Shown here: in pieces, positions 36,371 to 46,680 of the stretch | How positions within the stretch are numbered: the first letter of the stretch is position 1 | How the letters are laid out: each line of letters opens with the position of its first letter | Source of the DNA: Bacteroidales bacterium | Lineage (GTDB): Bacteria > Bacteroidota > Bacteroidia > Bacteroidales > Paludibacteraceae | Reading direction: 5' to 3' | Length of the DNA stretch: 64,000 bases | Assembly (NCBI GenBank): GCA_900769555.1 | Contig: CAAGHA010000030.1 | Coordinates: 1 to 64,000, forward strand | Made by a program: the position numbers and the translations under genes | The notes under the pieces: generated by a model | The model's input: the letters and a program-made list of their open reading frames with translations, nothing else | Told to the model about the DNA's origin: nothing | Databases searched by the model: none

Positions 36371-36438
36371 CAAAGGCAAGGATTAGTGTAAAAGAGCGTA
36401 CAGAAGTGCGTAAAAGAGCACTAATATCTATGCAATGC
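36371..36438 (-). promoter_or_regulatory. Nested inverted/direct repeat after guaB
   Basis: ATTAGTG (36382-36388) and CACTAAT (36419-36425) form an inverted repeat around two direct copies of GTAAAAGAGC. It sits 44-87 bp after the guaB stop and could act as a 3' RNA structure. There is no T tract of normal length. Confidence 0.35.
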
Positions 36439-36468
36439 CGTAGATTGTTAATTATAATAAACAGACTA

Positions 36469-37962
36469 CTAGGCTTGTTCCTTTAGAATCACATCGTGTG
36501 CACCTCCTTCTATGATAGAAGTAGATGAAACCATGGTGATTTTTGCATTCTTTTGAAGTTGAGGTATTGTTATAGAACCGCAACTGCACATGGTTGAGAT
36601 GATTTTTCCTAAAGTTACATTTAAGTTATCTTTCATCTTTCCGGCGTATGGAACATAACTATCAACGCCCTCTTCAAACTTCATGCCTGCTTTCCCTCCC
36701 ATATCATAGCGTTGCCAGTTTTTTGCACGATTGGAACCTTCTCCCCAATACTCTTTTACAATACGATTTCCAATGGTTAATTTCTTTGTCGGAGATTCAT
36801 CAAACCGAGCAAAGTAACGTCCCATCATCAAGAAGTCTGCTCCCATGGCTAAAGCTAAAACCATGTGATAATCATGAACCAAACCTCCATCACTGCAAAT
36901 AGGAATATACTCTCCTGTCTTTTCAAAATGCTCGTCGCGTGCCTTTGCTACATCAAGTAGGGCAGTTGCTTGTCCGCGACCAATACCTTTTTGCTCGCGA
37001 GTGATACAAATAGAGCCTCCGCCGATACCCACTTTGATAAAGTCGGCTCCTGCTGCAACTAAATAATCAAACCCCTCTTTGTCAACAATGTTTCCTGCTC
37101 CAACCTTCACCTTATCTCCATATTTTTCTTTAATCCAAGATAAAGTATCCTTTTGCCATTCAGAAAAACCATCGGAAGAGTCTATGCATAATACATCAAC
37201 TCCGGCTTCCACCAATGCAGGTACTCGCTCCATATAATCGCGTGAATTTATGCCGGCTCCAACCAATAATTTCTTGTCAGCATCAGACAATTCGTTAGGA
37301 TTGTCGTGGTGGCTGTCATAGTCTTTTCTGAATACAAAGTATTGTAGATTTCCTGCGTCATCAATTATCGGAAGTGTATTTAATTTATTTTCCCAAATTA
37401 TTGTGTTGGCTTGAGAAAGTGTGATTCCCAATTTTCCAACGGTTAATTTTTCGAATGGAGTCATAAACTCTTTTACCGGTGCATTATGATCTACCTTGTC
37501 TATACGATAATCTCTGCTTGTCAATAGTCCTTTTAATTTTCCATTCGCCTTACCATCTTCTGTAACACCTATGGTAGAATGCCCTGTCTCGCGAATCAAT
37601 GCAATGGCTTCTCCTAATGGTGTGTCCGGAGTGACATTGGAATCACTAATTACAAAACCGGCTTTGAAATTCTTTACTTTTCTAACCATTTCGGCTTGTG
37701 ATTCAATGGGTTGAGAACCGAAGATGAAAGATAAACCACCATTTCTGGCTAACTCGATGGCTAAACCCGAATCGGAAACCGATTGCATAATTGCTGATAC
37801 AAACGGAATGTTTAATTGAATGGCAGACTCTTCTCCCTTTTTATATTTTACCAATGGTGTACGTAACGATACATTGGAAGGAATACACTCTTTAGTAGTT
37901 AATCCGGGAATTAACAAATATTCTCCGAAAGTCTTTGAAACGTCATTAATAATTTTAGCCAT
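36469..37962 (-). CDS. guaB: IMP dehydrogenase
   Basis: 497-residue enzyme making XMP for guanine nucleotide synthesis. TIM barrel with two inserted CBS modules (about 95-215, [11 protein letters not shown]...LLTSRDYR and [11 protein letters not shown]...[10 protein letters not shown]). The catalytic loop is [12 protein letters not shown], with Gly and Ile where most bacterial GuaB proteins have GPGSICTTR. The flap region has NWQRYDMGG with the Arg-Tyr dyad. I chose ATG 37962 ([17 protein letters not shown]); 22 codons of extension to 38028 lead into the promoter. Confidence 0.93.
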   Translation of the reverse strand: MAKIINDVSKTFGEYLLIPGLTTKECIPSNVSLRTPLVKYKKGEESAIQLNIPFVSAIMQSVSDSGLAIELARNGGLSFIFGSQPIESQAEMVRKVKNFKAGFVISDSNVTPDTPLGEAIALIRETGHSTIGVTEDGKANGKLKGLLTSRDYRIDKVDHNAPVKEFMTPFEKLTVGKLGITLSQANTIIWENKLNTLPIIDDAGNLQYFVFRKDYDSHHDNPNELSDADKKLLVGAGINSRDYMERVPALVEAGVDVLCIDSSDGFSEWQKDTLSWIKEKYGDKVKVGAGNIVDKEGFDYLVAAGADFIKVGIGGGSICITREQKGIGRGQATALLDVAKARDEHFEKTGEYIPICSDGGLVHDYHMVLALAMGADFLMMGRYFARFDESPTKKLTIGNRIVKEYWGEGSNRAKNWQRYDMGGKAGMKFEEGVDSYVPYAGKMKDNLNVTLGKIISTMCSCGSITIPQLQKNAKITMVSSTSIIEGGAHDVILKEQA

Positions 37963-38025
37963 AAGTATATTGTTTTTTTTATTTATTGCGAATATCAGTT
38001 TTTGAGGTGTCCCTCTAAAATTGTG

Positions 38026-38033
38026 CAAATTTA
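38026..38033 (-). promoter_or_regulatory. -7 box of guaB
   Basis: The minus strand reads TAAATTTG, 64 nt before the chosen ATG. It overlaps the longer reading frame's start, arguing for the shorter protein. Confidence 0.5.
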
Positions 38034-38131
38034 CAAAATATTTCTTAAATTAGGAGTAAATAATTGGTGAATTTTAGAAAAGTGTGAGTAAGAAATTATT
38101 TATTTCGCTGTTAAATTATTGTTAATTTTAG

Positions 38132-38161
38132 TTTGTTTTAATAAAAAATGAATTAACTTTA
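38132..38161 (+). promoter_or_regulatory. Promoter of the 2170-residue protein gene
   Basis: -33 TTTG (38132-38135), an 18-bp spacer and -7 TAACTTTA (38154-38161; one mismatch), about 50 nt before the ATG. Confidence 0.55.
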
Positions 38162-38212
38162 CAAAATAGTAGGAGACGTTAACGTCTGAAGTAGAACTAA
38201 ATTTTGTAGATT

Positions 38213-41200
38213 ATGAATAGTATGGTTGTTTTGAATCGGAATTTCATTAAGAAATATTGCTGGTTCATATTATTTTTTGTATTCCCATTGTTGTTGTCTG
38301 CTCAGTGTCCGGTGTTAATTGGAGGTTCTGATTTTGAGGATATTGGTAGTAGTGATACTTTGTGGAATGGGACTTTTAGTTTAACCAAACAAAAAGGTCC
38401 TACCGGAAATTCTTTTTTATCGGATTTTCCTCATGCAGATTCTGCTCAAATGTTTTATGAAGATCTGGCGTTATATGCTATAACTTCTAATCCCCATTTG
38501 CTTGATTCTACCTATATCGACATTGATAAAAATATGTGTGTGATAAAGACAAAGTACGATGATGTGAAAAATGCTATGTTTAAGTATCGTATTAATGGAT
38601 TGCAACCGGGAACTGCCTTCAATATTAAAATGAAAATTTATAATGTAATTGATCCCAATAAATCTTCGTGTTCATTTTTAGAGTGGCAGTCTGGAATTAG
38701 GCTTGTTTCAAAAATTGATCAATATGGAAATGTTCCAGAAAATTCGATTAGTGAATCTATTAAATTAGGAGCTCCGGGTTCTGATTTTATAGATGTTAAT
38801 TTATCTGGTACTTTACCTGTTACGGATAATTTTTTGGAATTTTCAATTTTGCCCGACTATAACTTATCCAAATGTGCTGCGTTTGGTATCACTGATCTTG
38901 AAGTCTATGGTTGTTATAAACCCAAAGTAAAATCAACCATGGGGATTAATATTTGTCAAGGGGAACAAAACTTATTTTATTTAGATCGAGAATATAATGC
39001 TTCATCTTATGAGTGGATGAAATCAACTGATAATGGAGCTTCATGGACGAGTGTTGGAAGTTCGAAAAATTTATTAGAAGAAGTTCATGAGCCAATTGTA
39101 ATGTATTATTGTTTGGTAGATGGTGTGGAATCCGATACTATTAGTATTACTTCTTCTAAATGTTGTGAGGATGAATTTGGAAATCCTATGTCTAAGTTGA
39201 CTGTTTTTTATGAGAATTTTGGTAGTTTCAAAGACGGGCATACCTATGTTGATGCTGATGGAGTTGAGACGCAAACTCCTGCAAATTGGATCGAGACACG
39301 TGCTGATACCCGTTTTACAATGCCTGCTGCACAAAAATTTGACCCTACCGGGCAAATTAATGATGGCTCATACGGAGTAGTTGTTCCTACAAGTATGGGG
39401 TATAAAACAGATTGGTGGGCTACTTGGATGACTGGTGTAACTTCTGATCATACGAGTACCGTTGGTGGAGAAGAAAATGGTGCTTGCTTGTTTATGAATG
39501 TGTCTGAAGGTTTTCATGATGTAATATTCTCAACTTCTATTGATGGATTGTGTACAAATAAGCCTCTGTTTTTTGAAACTTTTATTGCTAATATGTCAGG
39601 AGGTTCTGATCCTGAAATTACTCTTAACATAAAAGATTCAAAAACGGGGAATATTATAGAATCAGCTACAGCTGTTGCTCTGGCTGGAAATGGTTGGATT
39701 CGTGTTAATATTGATGAATTATTGTTAGATGAAAATGTGACTTCTGTGATTTTAGAAGTGGTTGCTACCGGTACTGAAGATCTTGATTATGATTATTCTG
39801 GATGTAATGATAGCGGTCATCCAAATAAGTATTGGAAATGTGGAAATGATTTAGCTATTGATGATATTAAATTCAGTGTTTGTTCTCCTCCTAATGTTGA
39901 TCTTTATTCCAATTTATCTTCCTTTGCAAGGGATACAACTATTTGTGGAGATACTGATATTACCGTTGGTACAGTAACTAGTTCTTTGTTGGAATCTTTT
40001 TACAAAAATTCTCCTAAATTTTTATATCAACAAAGTTCGGATGGGGAAAATTGGGTAAATATGAAAGTTGTTACAGATAAAGAGTTTACCTTTAATACGG
40101 CTGATTATCCGGCTGACACAAATTATATCCGTTTGGTTGTTACTTCTGAATCTGGAGTGAATAAGTTTATTGAGAATCCTTCTGCTGCCGATTTTGATAA
40201 TCCATGTAGGGATTATTCAATTTCTAAGCCGTTTAAAATAATTAGGGCCGGCAGTATCGATTTGGGTAAGAATTATTCCGGTTCTGCTTGTAAAAATGAA
40301 AAGGTAACGTTGAAAGGTGTTAGTACTCCTACTATTAGTAGTTGGCATTGGGCTGATAGTCATGATAACAAATTAACAACTTCTTCGGAATTGGATTTTT
40401 CATTCGATTTGGTCTCTGATACAACATTTTATTTCGTAGGTTATTCTGCTGATGGTTGTGTGGGTAAGCGTAAATACGAGGTGGATGTTAATCCTACTGC
40501 TGAGGTTCAACTGCTTTTGGATATGTATTGCGATTCTACTGTTGTTTCTTATTCTGCAACTCCTGCAAATGCTACACTAGATTGGGTGTTGGATGGTGTT
40601 GCCTATACACCATCTTCTCCTATTGTTTTCAAACAGGCTGATATGGGAGCTAAACTTTCTGTCGTGGCCTCGGCTGCCGGTTATTGCGAAAGCTTGCCTG
40701 CTGAAGAGGTTATTGCAGTGAAACAGAGTCCTGTTGCGCCCACTACTCTGGATATTGATTTGGTGGCTACTCCAAATAAGTCAATCTCGCTTGATACCGC
40801 TGCAACTGCTGATGCGGGTTGTTCCTTGTTGTGGTATGGTAATGGCTCTGTTTATACTTCTACTGCTGCTACCGCAACTCCATCTCTCTCTATTGCTCAA
40901 GAGGGTACTTTCTATTATTGGGTAACTCAGGTGAATGCGGATAATTGTGAGAGTGATACAGTGCGTGTTACTGTAACTGTTAATGATGCCCCGCTTCCTA
41001 CAACAAGAGATACAATCGTTTGTGTAGGGGAGAGTGTGAACTTGTCTGATTTGGCAACTCCGGAAAATAATACAGATTATACGTTGAATTGGTATATCGA
41101 CAATAATGTGCAAAAGGAAACTTCTGTGCCGATTGTGGATGTTTCTATTCCAACAATGCGTACTTTCTACGTTTCTCAGACTAACAAAGCGGCGGCTATT

Positions 41201-44200
41201 CCTATAGAGAGTAAAAAGAAAAAGATCGTTGTTGAGATCTTTGCCGTGCAAAAACCTACTAAACCTGCGGATATCCAACTGTGCTATGGGGATAACGCTC
41301 CTGTTTTATCATATACAAATGAGGCTTATCCTTCGCATTATTTAGGTGCCGATGCTACGGTATGGTATGAGAATGGGGTTGCTCTGAATGCGGTTCCTGT
41401 TATTTCAACGGCTGTTCAACAGACCACAACTACCACTTATAGTATCGGTCAGACTTATACTATTCCGACAAGTGGTTCGGTTTGTGTTGGTGATACTACT
41501 TCTTTTAATGTTACTGTTACAGTTGTTCAAGTTCCTTCGGGTTCATTCAATGTAGGTTATGTGCGTAGTGAGGCTGCGAATAATAATGGAGTGTTTGCTG
41601 ATAATTTAACGACGAAAGATGCGACAGTGGCTGTTCCTGATCAGGGGTGTCAGTTGTTATGGTATGATGAAAATAAAAATCTCATAGGTAATGGACTGAC
41701 GGCTCCAACTCCGGTGTATGATGCAAATTGGCCGGTCGGACAAGAGATGAAGTTTTCCTACTATGTTGCGCAACAAAACATTGCAACCGGTTGTGTGAGC
41801 GAATTAAAAGAGGTTGAAGTTGTAATCAGTGATTCTCCTAAACCGAAAGTGACTCCACTTGATTATTGCGTTGGTAATGAGCCTAAATCAACATCTTTTG
41901 CTGACGATTTATTGGCAAGTGCTACTCCTGATATGACAATCAATCCTCAAGGAAATTATAAATTGTTGTGGTTCTCGTCGGCTGATGAGTACAAGACAAA
42001 TCCTACTGCCGGTGTTGAGATTCCGGTGTTAGTTCCTTCTACTCAAACAGCCGGAACGCAAGTATTTTATGTTTGTCAGTATGATATTAGTTCAAATGCA
42101 ATGAGTTTTCCTTCTACTGTTCTAGTAACGGTTTATGCTAATCCTATCTTGACACCTCAGTCAACGACTCAAGTCTGTAATTTGGACGGAGCCGGTGCTA
42201 CAGTTGATTTGAAAGAGGGGTATAAAACGGATATTGTAACAACGGCAGAATTCTTTTCAGATGCTTCTGCTCAAAATCCAGTGAGTGCTACGGTTAATTC
42301 GTCTGATACTTATTATGCTCGTGGTTATTACTCTCCGGTGGTAGGGCTTACTTGTTACTCTTCAATTGAGCCTATTGTGGCAACGATATATGATTTGAAT
42401 ACACCGATTATTACTGCTCAATCAACTGCTTGTCCGGAAACTAAAGTTCCATTATCTGCTTTGGCTGCTTCTTCTAATCCTGGTGCTGCAAGTGTAACCT
42501 ATTCTTGGACTGCTTCTGATGGATCTTCTTTTACCGGTAGTTCAATCATGTCCAATACAATGCCTCTTAATCCTGACGAGTTTGTTACGTTTACTGTTAC
42601 GGCTTCTGTGGCTACTTGTCATTTATCGGCTTCAAAAACTATTGTGGTAGGAGATGCTCCTATTTCCGGTGAAGTTTCTATTGTTGAGGCTGATAGACAA
42701 ACTCCGTTTATGATTGCTAAACAATCGGGTTCTGAGATTTATACTTGTGGTGGCAAACTTTCAATGTCTGCAACCATGACAAAAACTGCTGGTGATTATG
42801 TTTGGTTCAAGGATGGTGCTAAAATCGGAACTGGTGATTATGTTGAATTGGATTTGCCGGAAGGTGATGCTTCAATTCGAATCGAGTTTACTAATGAGTG
42901 TCCTACGTTTATGGAATTTGTAGTTCACTCAATTCCGGTAAATGTAACTCCAGACGGAACCAATGTTGTGGAACTTTGTGAGGATGAGAAATTTGAAACT
43001 GGTTTTTCTTTCTCCTCAAAAGAGGCTCCTACGATTGAATGGTATAGAGATAATGTATTGATTCCGAATGCTACTCAAAGTAAATTTACTATCGATGCTG
43101 TTAAAAATAGTGATGATGGAGTTTATAGCTTTATTGTAAAGAATAGTGCATGTGAAGCGAAGGGTAATGCGCATACATTAAATGCAAAACCGTATATTGA
43201 CGTAACTAAGTTTACTGATCCTTTTATTGTTCGTCGTAATGGATCTCAAGTGATTGATTTAGATATTAATGTTCCAGCGAATCAAGTGGTTCAATCAATT
43301 CAATGGTTAGAAAATGGTGTTTCGGTGGGTTCTGGAAATTCGTTAACTGTCAATAGTGTTTTGGCGGATCATTCTTACCATGTTAAATTAAGTGATCCTG
43401 ACTATTGTGATGCTTCTTTGGATATTCTTGTTTGGGTCGATGCTGAGATTCAGTTGGCGACTCAGTTGAAAGATACTCTTTGTATTGGTTCTTCTGCTGT
43501 AATGGTAATCGATACTACGGGTACGGGTGCATTCCGCCAGCCTGGTGTTATTCCTTCATTAAAGGTTACTTCAACAATTAATGGTGTTGTTTCGGATTTG
43601 ACCTCATTGTTGCAAAATGTGGATGATATGTTACATTTGACTGTCACTCCTGATGCTATTGCCTCTTATCGGGTTGATTTTGTTTATGGTAATCAACAAA
43701 ACTCTTCTATTGAGGATGTTGTGGTTATTCCGGCTATAACACTTGTTATTCCGCCAATGCAAGAGATTTGTGAAGGGGAGTCTGCAACGTTGTCTGTTTC
43801 TAATGTTCGTCCATTGGGTACGACTGTCTCTTGGGTTGCTGATCCAACTATTGTAGGAACTACGGATGGTGATAGTATTACTGTTAAACCTGTCTATTCT
43901 AATGGTGTAAGTTCTAAAGCAATTGTTAATTATACTGCGGTAGCCTATAACCGATTGTGTGCAAGTGAAGCTCAGTTCATAGTCCCTATTCAGGTTGATG
44001 AGCCTTTATCGGGTGTTATTTCCGGTAAAAAAGCTATTTGTGAAAAAGAATCGGCTATTTTAAATGCAACTGATTATAATGCTTCAATTTATAGTTGGAG
44101 TGATGGTAGTGATGTTATTTCTAATAGTGGTAAGGTTACGGTAAATCCGTCTGTTACAACTGTTTATACATTAGAAATGGAGCGTGGCAAGTGTAAAGCT

Positions 44201-44725
44201 TCTGATTATTTTGAAGTGGCGGTTGCTTCTATTCCTACCATTGTTTCTGTTGATTCTGTTGGTGTTCGGGATAGACAGGTTCTTGTTGAAATGGGCAAAG
44301 GTACACCTCCTTTTGAGTATTGGGCTGATGAAAATAAAGAGGGGGCAAGTGTCGAAGATATTTTGTATGGACTTTCATTTACAACTCATATAGCTCATGT
44401 TAAGGATGTTAATGGTTGTTCTGCTTCAAAGAGTTTTGTGATGAATCCTCCTCAAATTTCAATTCCTGAATATTTTTCTCCGAATGGTGATGGCTTGAAT
44501 GATAATTGGGTCGTTGGCTCTCTTGCTGATGTATATCCTGAAGCTTTGGTTGTTATTTATGACCGTTTTGGTAAAGAGTTAATTCGTTTCAGAGGCGAAG
44601 ATGCTAATGGTTGGGATGGAACTTACAACGGGGTGAGTATGCCTTCTACCGATTATTGGTATGTTATTGATATAGAGGAAATTGATGTGCAATATACAGG
44701 GCATTTTACCTTGGTTAGACAGTAG
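38213..44725 (+). CDS. Giant secreted adhesin-like protein with T9SS type B sorting domain
   Basis: 2170 residues. Signal peptide (about 1-31, ending LLLSAQ). The N-terminal part (to about 560) has a jelly-roll-like segment with LDLDYDYSGC and WKCGNDLAIDDIKFSVC. It is followed by many Ig-like/PKD-like modules of about 80-100 residues with recurring W-Y/W-F cores and VTVTV strand ends. The C terminus (about 2085-2170) is the gliding-motility/CHU_C T9SS type B sorting domain: YFSPNGDGLNDNW, YDRFGKELIRF, GWDGTYNG, TDYWYVIDI. Predicted to be exported by T9SS to the surface or medium; ligand unknown. Its composition matches neighbouring genes. Confidence 0.87.
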   Translation: MNSMVVLNRNFIKKYCWFILFFVFPLLLSAQCPVLIGGSDFEDIGSSDTLWNGTFSLTKQKGPTGNSFLSDFPHADSAQMFYEDLALYAITSNPHLLDSTYIDIDKNMCVIKTKYDDVKNAMFKYRINGLQPGTAFNIKMKIYNVIDPNKSSCSFLEWQSGIRLVSKIDQYGNVPENSISESIKLGAPGSDFIDVNLSGTLPVTDNFLEFSILPDYNLSKCAAFGITDLEVYGCYKPKVKSTMGINICQGEQNLFYLDREYNASSYEWMKSTDNGASWTSVGSSKNLLEEVHEPIVMYYCLVDGVESDTISITSSKCCEDEFGNPMSKLTVFYENFGSFKDGHTYVDADGVETQTPANWIETRADTRFTMPAAQKFDPTGQINDGSYGVVVPTSMGYKTDWWATWMTGVTSDHTSTVGGEENGACLFMNVSEGFHDVIFSTSIDGLCTNKPLFFETFIANMSGGSDPEITLNIKDSKTGNIIESATAVALAGNGWIRVNIDELLLDENVTSVILEVVATGTEDLDYDYSGCNDSGHPNKYWKCGNDLAIDDIKFSVCSPPNVDLYSNLSSFARDTTICGDTDITVGTVTSSLLESFYKNSPKFLYQQSSDGENWVNMKVVTDKEFTFNTADYPADTNYIRLVVTSESGVNKFIENPSAADFDNPCRDYSISKPFKIIRAGSIDLGKNYSGSACKNEKVTLKGVSTPTISSWHWADSHDNKLTTSSELDFSFDLVSDTTFYFVGYSADGCVGKRKYEVDVNPTAEVQLLLDMYCDSTVVSYSATPANATLDWVLDGVAYTPSSPIVFKQADMGAKLSVVASAAGYCESLPAEEVIAVKQSPVAPTTLDIDLVATPNKSISLDTAATADAGCSLLWYGNGSVYTSTAATATPSLSIAQEGTFYYWVTQVNADNCESDTVRVTVTVNDAPLPTTRDTIVCVGESVNLSDLATPENNTDYTLNWYIDNNVQKETSVPIVDVSIPTMRTFYVSQTNKAAAIPIESKKKKIVVEIFAVQKPTKPADIQLCYGDNAPVLSYTNEAYPSHYLGADATVWYENGVALNAVPVISTAVQQTTTTTYSIGQTYTIPTSGSVCVGDTTSFNVTVTVVQVPSGSFNVGYVRSEAANNNGVFADNLTTKDATVAVPDQGCQLLWYDENKNLIGNGLTAPTPVYDANWPVGQEMKFSYYVAQQNIATGCVSELKEVEVVISDSPKPKVTPLDYCVGNEPKSTSFADDLLASATPDMTINPQGNYKLLWFSSADEYKTNPTAGVEIPVLVPSTQTAGTQVFYVCQYDISSNAMSFPSTVLVTVYANPILTPQSTTQVCNLDGAGATVDLKEGYKTDIVTTAEFFSDASAQNPVSATVNSSDTYYARGYYSPVVGLTCYSSIEPIVATIYDLNTPIITAQSTACPETKVPLSALAASSNPGAASVTYSWTASDGSSFTGSSIMSNTMPLNPDEFVTFTVTASVATCHLSASKTIVVGDAPISGEVSIVEADRQTPFMIAKQSGSEIYTCGGKLSMSATMTKTAGDYVWFKDGAKIGTGDYVELDLPEGDASIRIEFTNECPTFMEFVVHSIPVNVTPDGTNVVELCEDEKFETGFSFSSKEAPTIEWYRDNVLIPNATQSKFTIDAVKNSDDGVYSFIVKNSACEAKGNAHTLNAKPYIDVTKFTDPFIVRRNGSQVIDLDINVPANQVVQSIQWLENGVSVGSGNSLTVNSVLADHSYHVKLSDPDYCDASLDILVWVDAEIQLATQLKDTLCIGSSAVMVIDTTGTGAFRQPGVIPSLKVTSTINGVVSDLTSLLQNVDDMLHLTVTPDAIASYRVDFVYGNQQNSSIEDVVVIPAITLVIPPMQEICEGESATLSVSNVRPLGTTVSWVADPTIVGTTDGDSITVKPVYSNGVSSKAIVNYTAVAYNRLCASEAQFIVPIQVDEPLSGVISGKKAICEKESAILNATDYNASIYSWSDGSDVISNSGKVTVNPSVTTVYTLEMERGKCKASDYFEVAVASIPTIVSVDSVGVRDRQVLVEMGKGTPPFEYWADENKEGASVEDILYGLSFTTHIAHVKDVNGCSASKSFVMNPPQISIPEYFSPNGDGLNDNWVVGSLADVYPEALVVIYDRFGKELIRFRGEDANGWDGTYNGVSMPSTDYWYVIDIEEIDVQYTGHFTLVRQ

Positions 44726-44805
44726 GATACTATGTTTTCGAATGAAGGTAATTAGGGTAATATTTTAAATTGCCTCTTACTTGATTTTTGTTATTGATTT
44801 AGATT

Positions 44806-46422
44806 ATGTTTCATCCTTTTTTATCAAAAATAGCGACTCAACTTCCTGCAAAATTTACATACCCATTTTGTTATACACCTCATCCGTTAGCAATATTGGC
44901 TGCTGAAGAGGTGAAAGGTTATATTGCAACTCAAACACATTGGAAAGATGAGTTAAAACAGGGGAAAATGTTTGGTGTTTTGGTTGTTAAAAATCAAATT
45001 AATCAATTGGGTTATCTTGCAGGTTTTTCAGGTAGAATAGCGGATTCTTACCTTAACTCTTTTTTTGTTCCTCCTATCTATGACTTAAAAGATTCAAGAG
45101 GTTTTTTCTTGTCTGAAGAAAATCAAATTTCTCAACTAAATTTGAAAGTTGAGTCTTTAAAGAGAGAGCCTGCTTATATAGAGCAAAAGAGAAAGGTTGA
45201 GGCTCTAAAATCTGAGTATAATAATTTTTTAGAGGTTAGTCGAAATAATCTTGCATATAGTAAAAGGTGTCGTGAGGAAAAACGTAATCAGGGATTGACT
45301 GAGGAGGAAGAACGATTGTTGATACGCGAGAGTCAATTTCAAAGGGCACAGTTTAAACGTGAAAAAGATGATTGGCAAAGAAATCTTCAAGAACAACAAT
45401 TGATTTTTGATAGGTATGAATCGGAAATCTTTAATTTAAAACAGGAGCGAAAACGTATGTCTGCTGCATTGCAGGAAAAACTCTTTACTCGATTTGAATT
45501 GTTAAATGCAAATGGTCAAATTAAAAATTTACGCGAGATATTTAAAGAGTATGGCGCTTCAATTCCTCCTGGTGGAGCAGGAGAGTGTGCAGCCCCTAAA
45601 TTGCTTCAATATGCTTATAAAAACGGGTTGACTCCAATTTGTATGGCTGAGTTCTGGTGGGGAGATTCGCCTCTTGGTGTTGTGCGTAAACATGGTAATT
45701 TTTATCCTTCGTGCAATGCTAAATGTAAGCCTATTTTGTCTTTTATGTTGCAGGGGTTGGTAGTTGACGATAATCCTTTGAATGCCAATATATCGCTTCA
45801 AAATAGGGTTAAATTAATTTATGAAGATGATGCAATTCTTGTTTTTGATAAACCGGAAGGAATGTTGTCCGTACCTGGAAAGGAGAACTCTTTATCATTG
45901 TATGATTATGTCATTTCTCGTTGGGGTAATTTGTCAGGTCCATTGATTGTTCATCGTTTGGATATGGCAACATCCGGAATTATTTTGGTTGCAAAAAATA
46001 AAGTTTCTCATCAAAAGCTTCAAGAGCAATTTGAAAAGCGAACTGTTGAGAAGTGTTATGTTGCATTACTTGATGGTTGTATTGAACAAAATTCTGGGGA
46101 AATCCAATTACCGCTTTTACCCGATTTTTCTAATAGACCATATCAATTAGTTGATTATGAACATGGTAAGCCTGCTTATACAACTTTTAAAGTTTTAGAT
46201 AAGGGGGGTGGTTTTACAAAGGTTGAGTTCTATCCTCATACGGGAAGAACACATCAATTGAGAGTTCATTCTGCGCATTCGTTGGGTCTTAATACTCCAA
46301 TTAAAGGTGATTTGCTTTATGGAAAACCTGCAGACAGATTATACTTGCATGCTCAAAGCATTACTTTTAATCATCCAGTTAGTGGTGAGAGAGTTACTTT
46401 TTTCTCTCCGTCTGATTTTTAA
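44806..46422 (+). CDS. RluA-family pseudouridine synthase with coiled-coil extension
   Basis: 538 residues. The C-terminal third (about 340-538) is an RluA-type catalytic domain: VFDKPEGMLSVPGK, the catalytic Asp near 385 in HRLDMATSGI, FEKRTVEKCYVALLDG, and GRTHQLRVHSAH. The first 330 residues are not a standard S4 domain. They start LPAKFTYPFCYTPHPLAILAAEEV, include GKMFGVLVV and LGYLAGFSG, a long charged coiled coil (about 110-235), and a Cys-containing block (GECAAPKLLQYAY, FYPSCNAKCKPIL). The RNA target is unknown. The start at 44806 lies 80 bp after the adhesin stop. Confidence 0.87.
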   Translation: MFHPFLSKIATQLPAKFTYPFCYTPHPLAILAAEEVKGYIATQTHWKDELKQGKMFGVLVVKNQINQLGYLAGFSGRIADSYLNSFFVPPIYDLKDSRGFFLSEENQISQLNLKVESLKREPAYIEQKRKVEALKSEYNNFLEVSRNNLAYSKRCREEKRNQGLTEEEERLLIRESQFQRAQFKREKDDWQRNLQEQQLIFDRYESEIFNLKQERKRMSAALQEKLFTRFELLNANGQIKNLREIFKEYGASIPPGGAGECAAPKLLQYAYKNGLTPICMAEFWWGDSPLGVVRKHGNFYPSCNAKCKPILSFMLQGLVVDDNPLNANISLQNRVKLIYEDDAILVFDKPEGMLSVPGKENSLSLYDYVISRWGNLSGPLIVHRLDMATSGIILVAKNKVSHQKLQEQFEKRTVEKCYVALLDGCIEQNSGEIQLPLLPDFSNRPYQLVDYEHGKPAYTTFKVLDKGGGFTKVEFYPHTGRTHQLRVHSAHSLGLNTPIKGDLLYGKPADRLYLHAQSITFNHPVSGERVTFFSPSDF

Positions 46423-46499
46423 GCCAACGTATATATTGTCCTATAAATTAAAATTTATCAATCCACGATCTGTTTTTGTATTTAAAACGATGAATTTAT

Positions 46500-46680
46500 A
46501 ATACTCGCGATAAATTAGGTTGTGATGATTTATATGGATTTTATTTCGGTTGATTCTATCAATAAAGGTGCAATGTGAGCATCGTAATTGATGGAACAGA
46601 GCATGATAAATATAATAAATTCAAAATTGTCTGAACCGAATTTAAAAATATCTCATTGTAATTTATAGCGGTTGCCTTAA
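46500..46680 (-). repeat. R1 repeat, copy G (diverged)
   Basis: Reverse-oriented copy between the convergent RluA-type and sigma-factor genes. Ends: GATAAATTAGGTTGTGATGA at about 46509 and TTTATAGCGGTTGCCTTAA at 46662-46680. Interior GAGCATCGTAATTGATGGAA matches the family's GTTACGATGC strand. The terminal TTAA supplies the stop codon of the sigma-factor gene. Confidence 0.75.
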
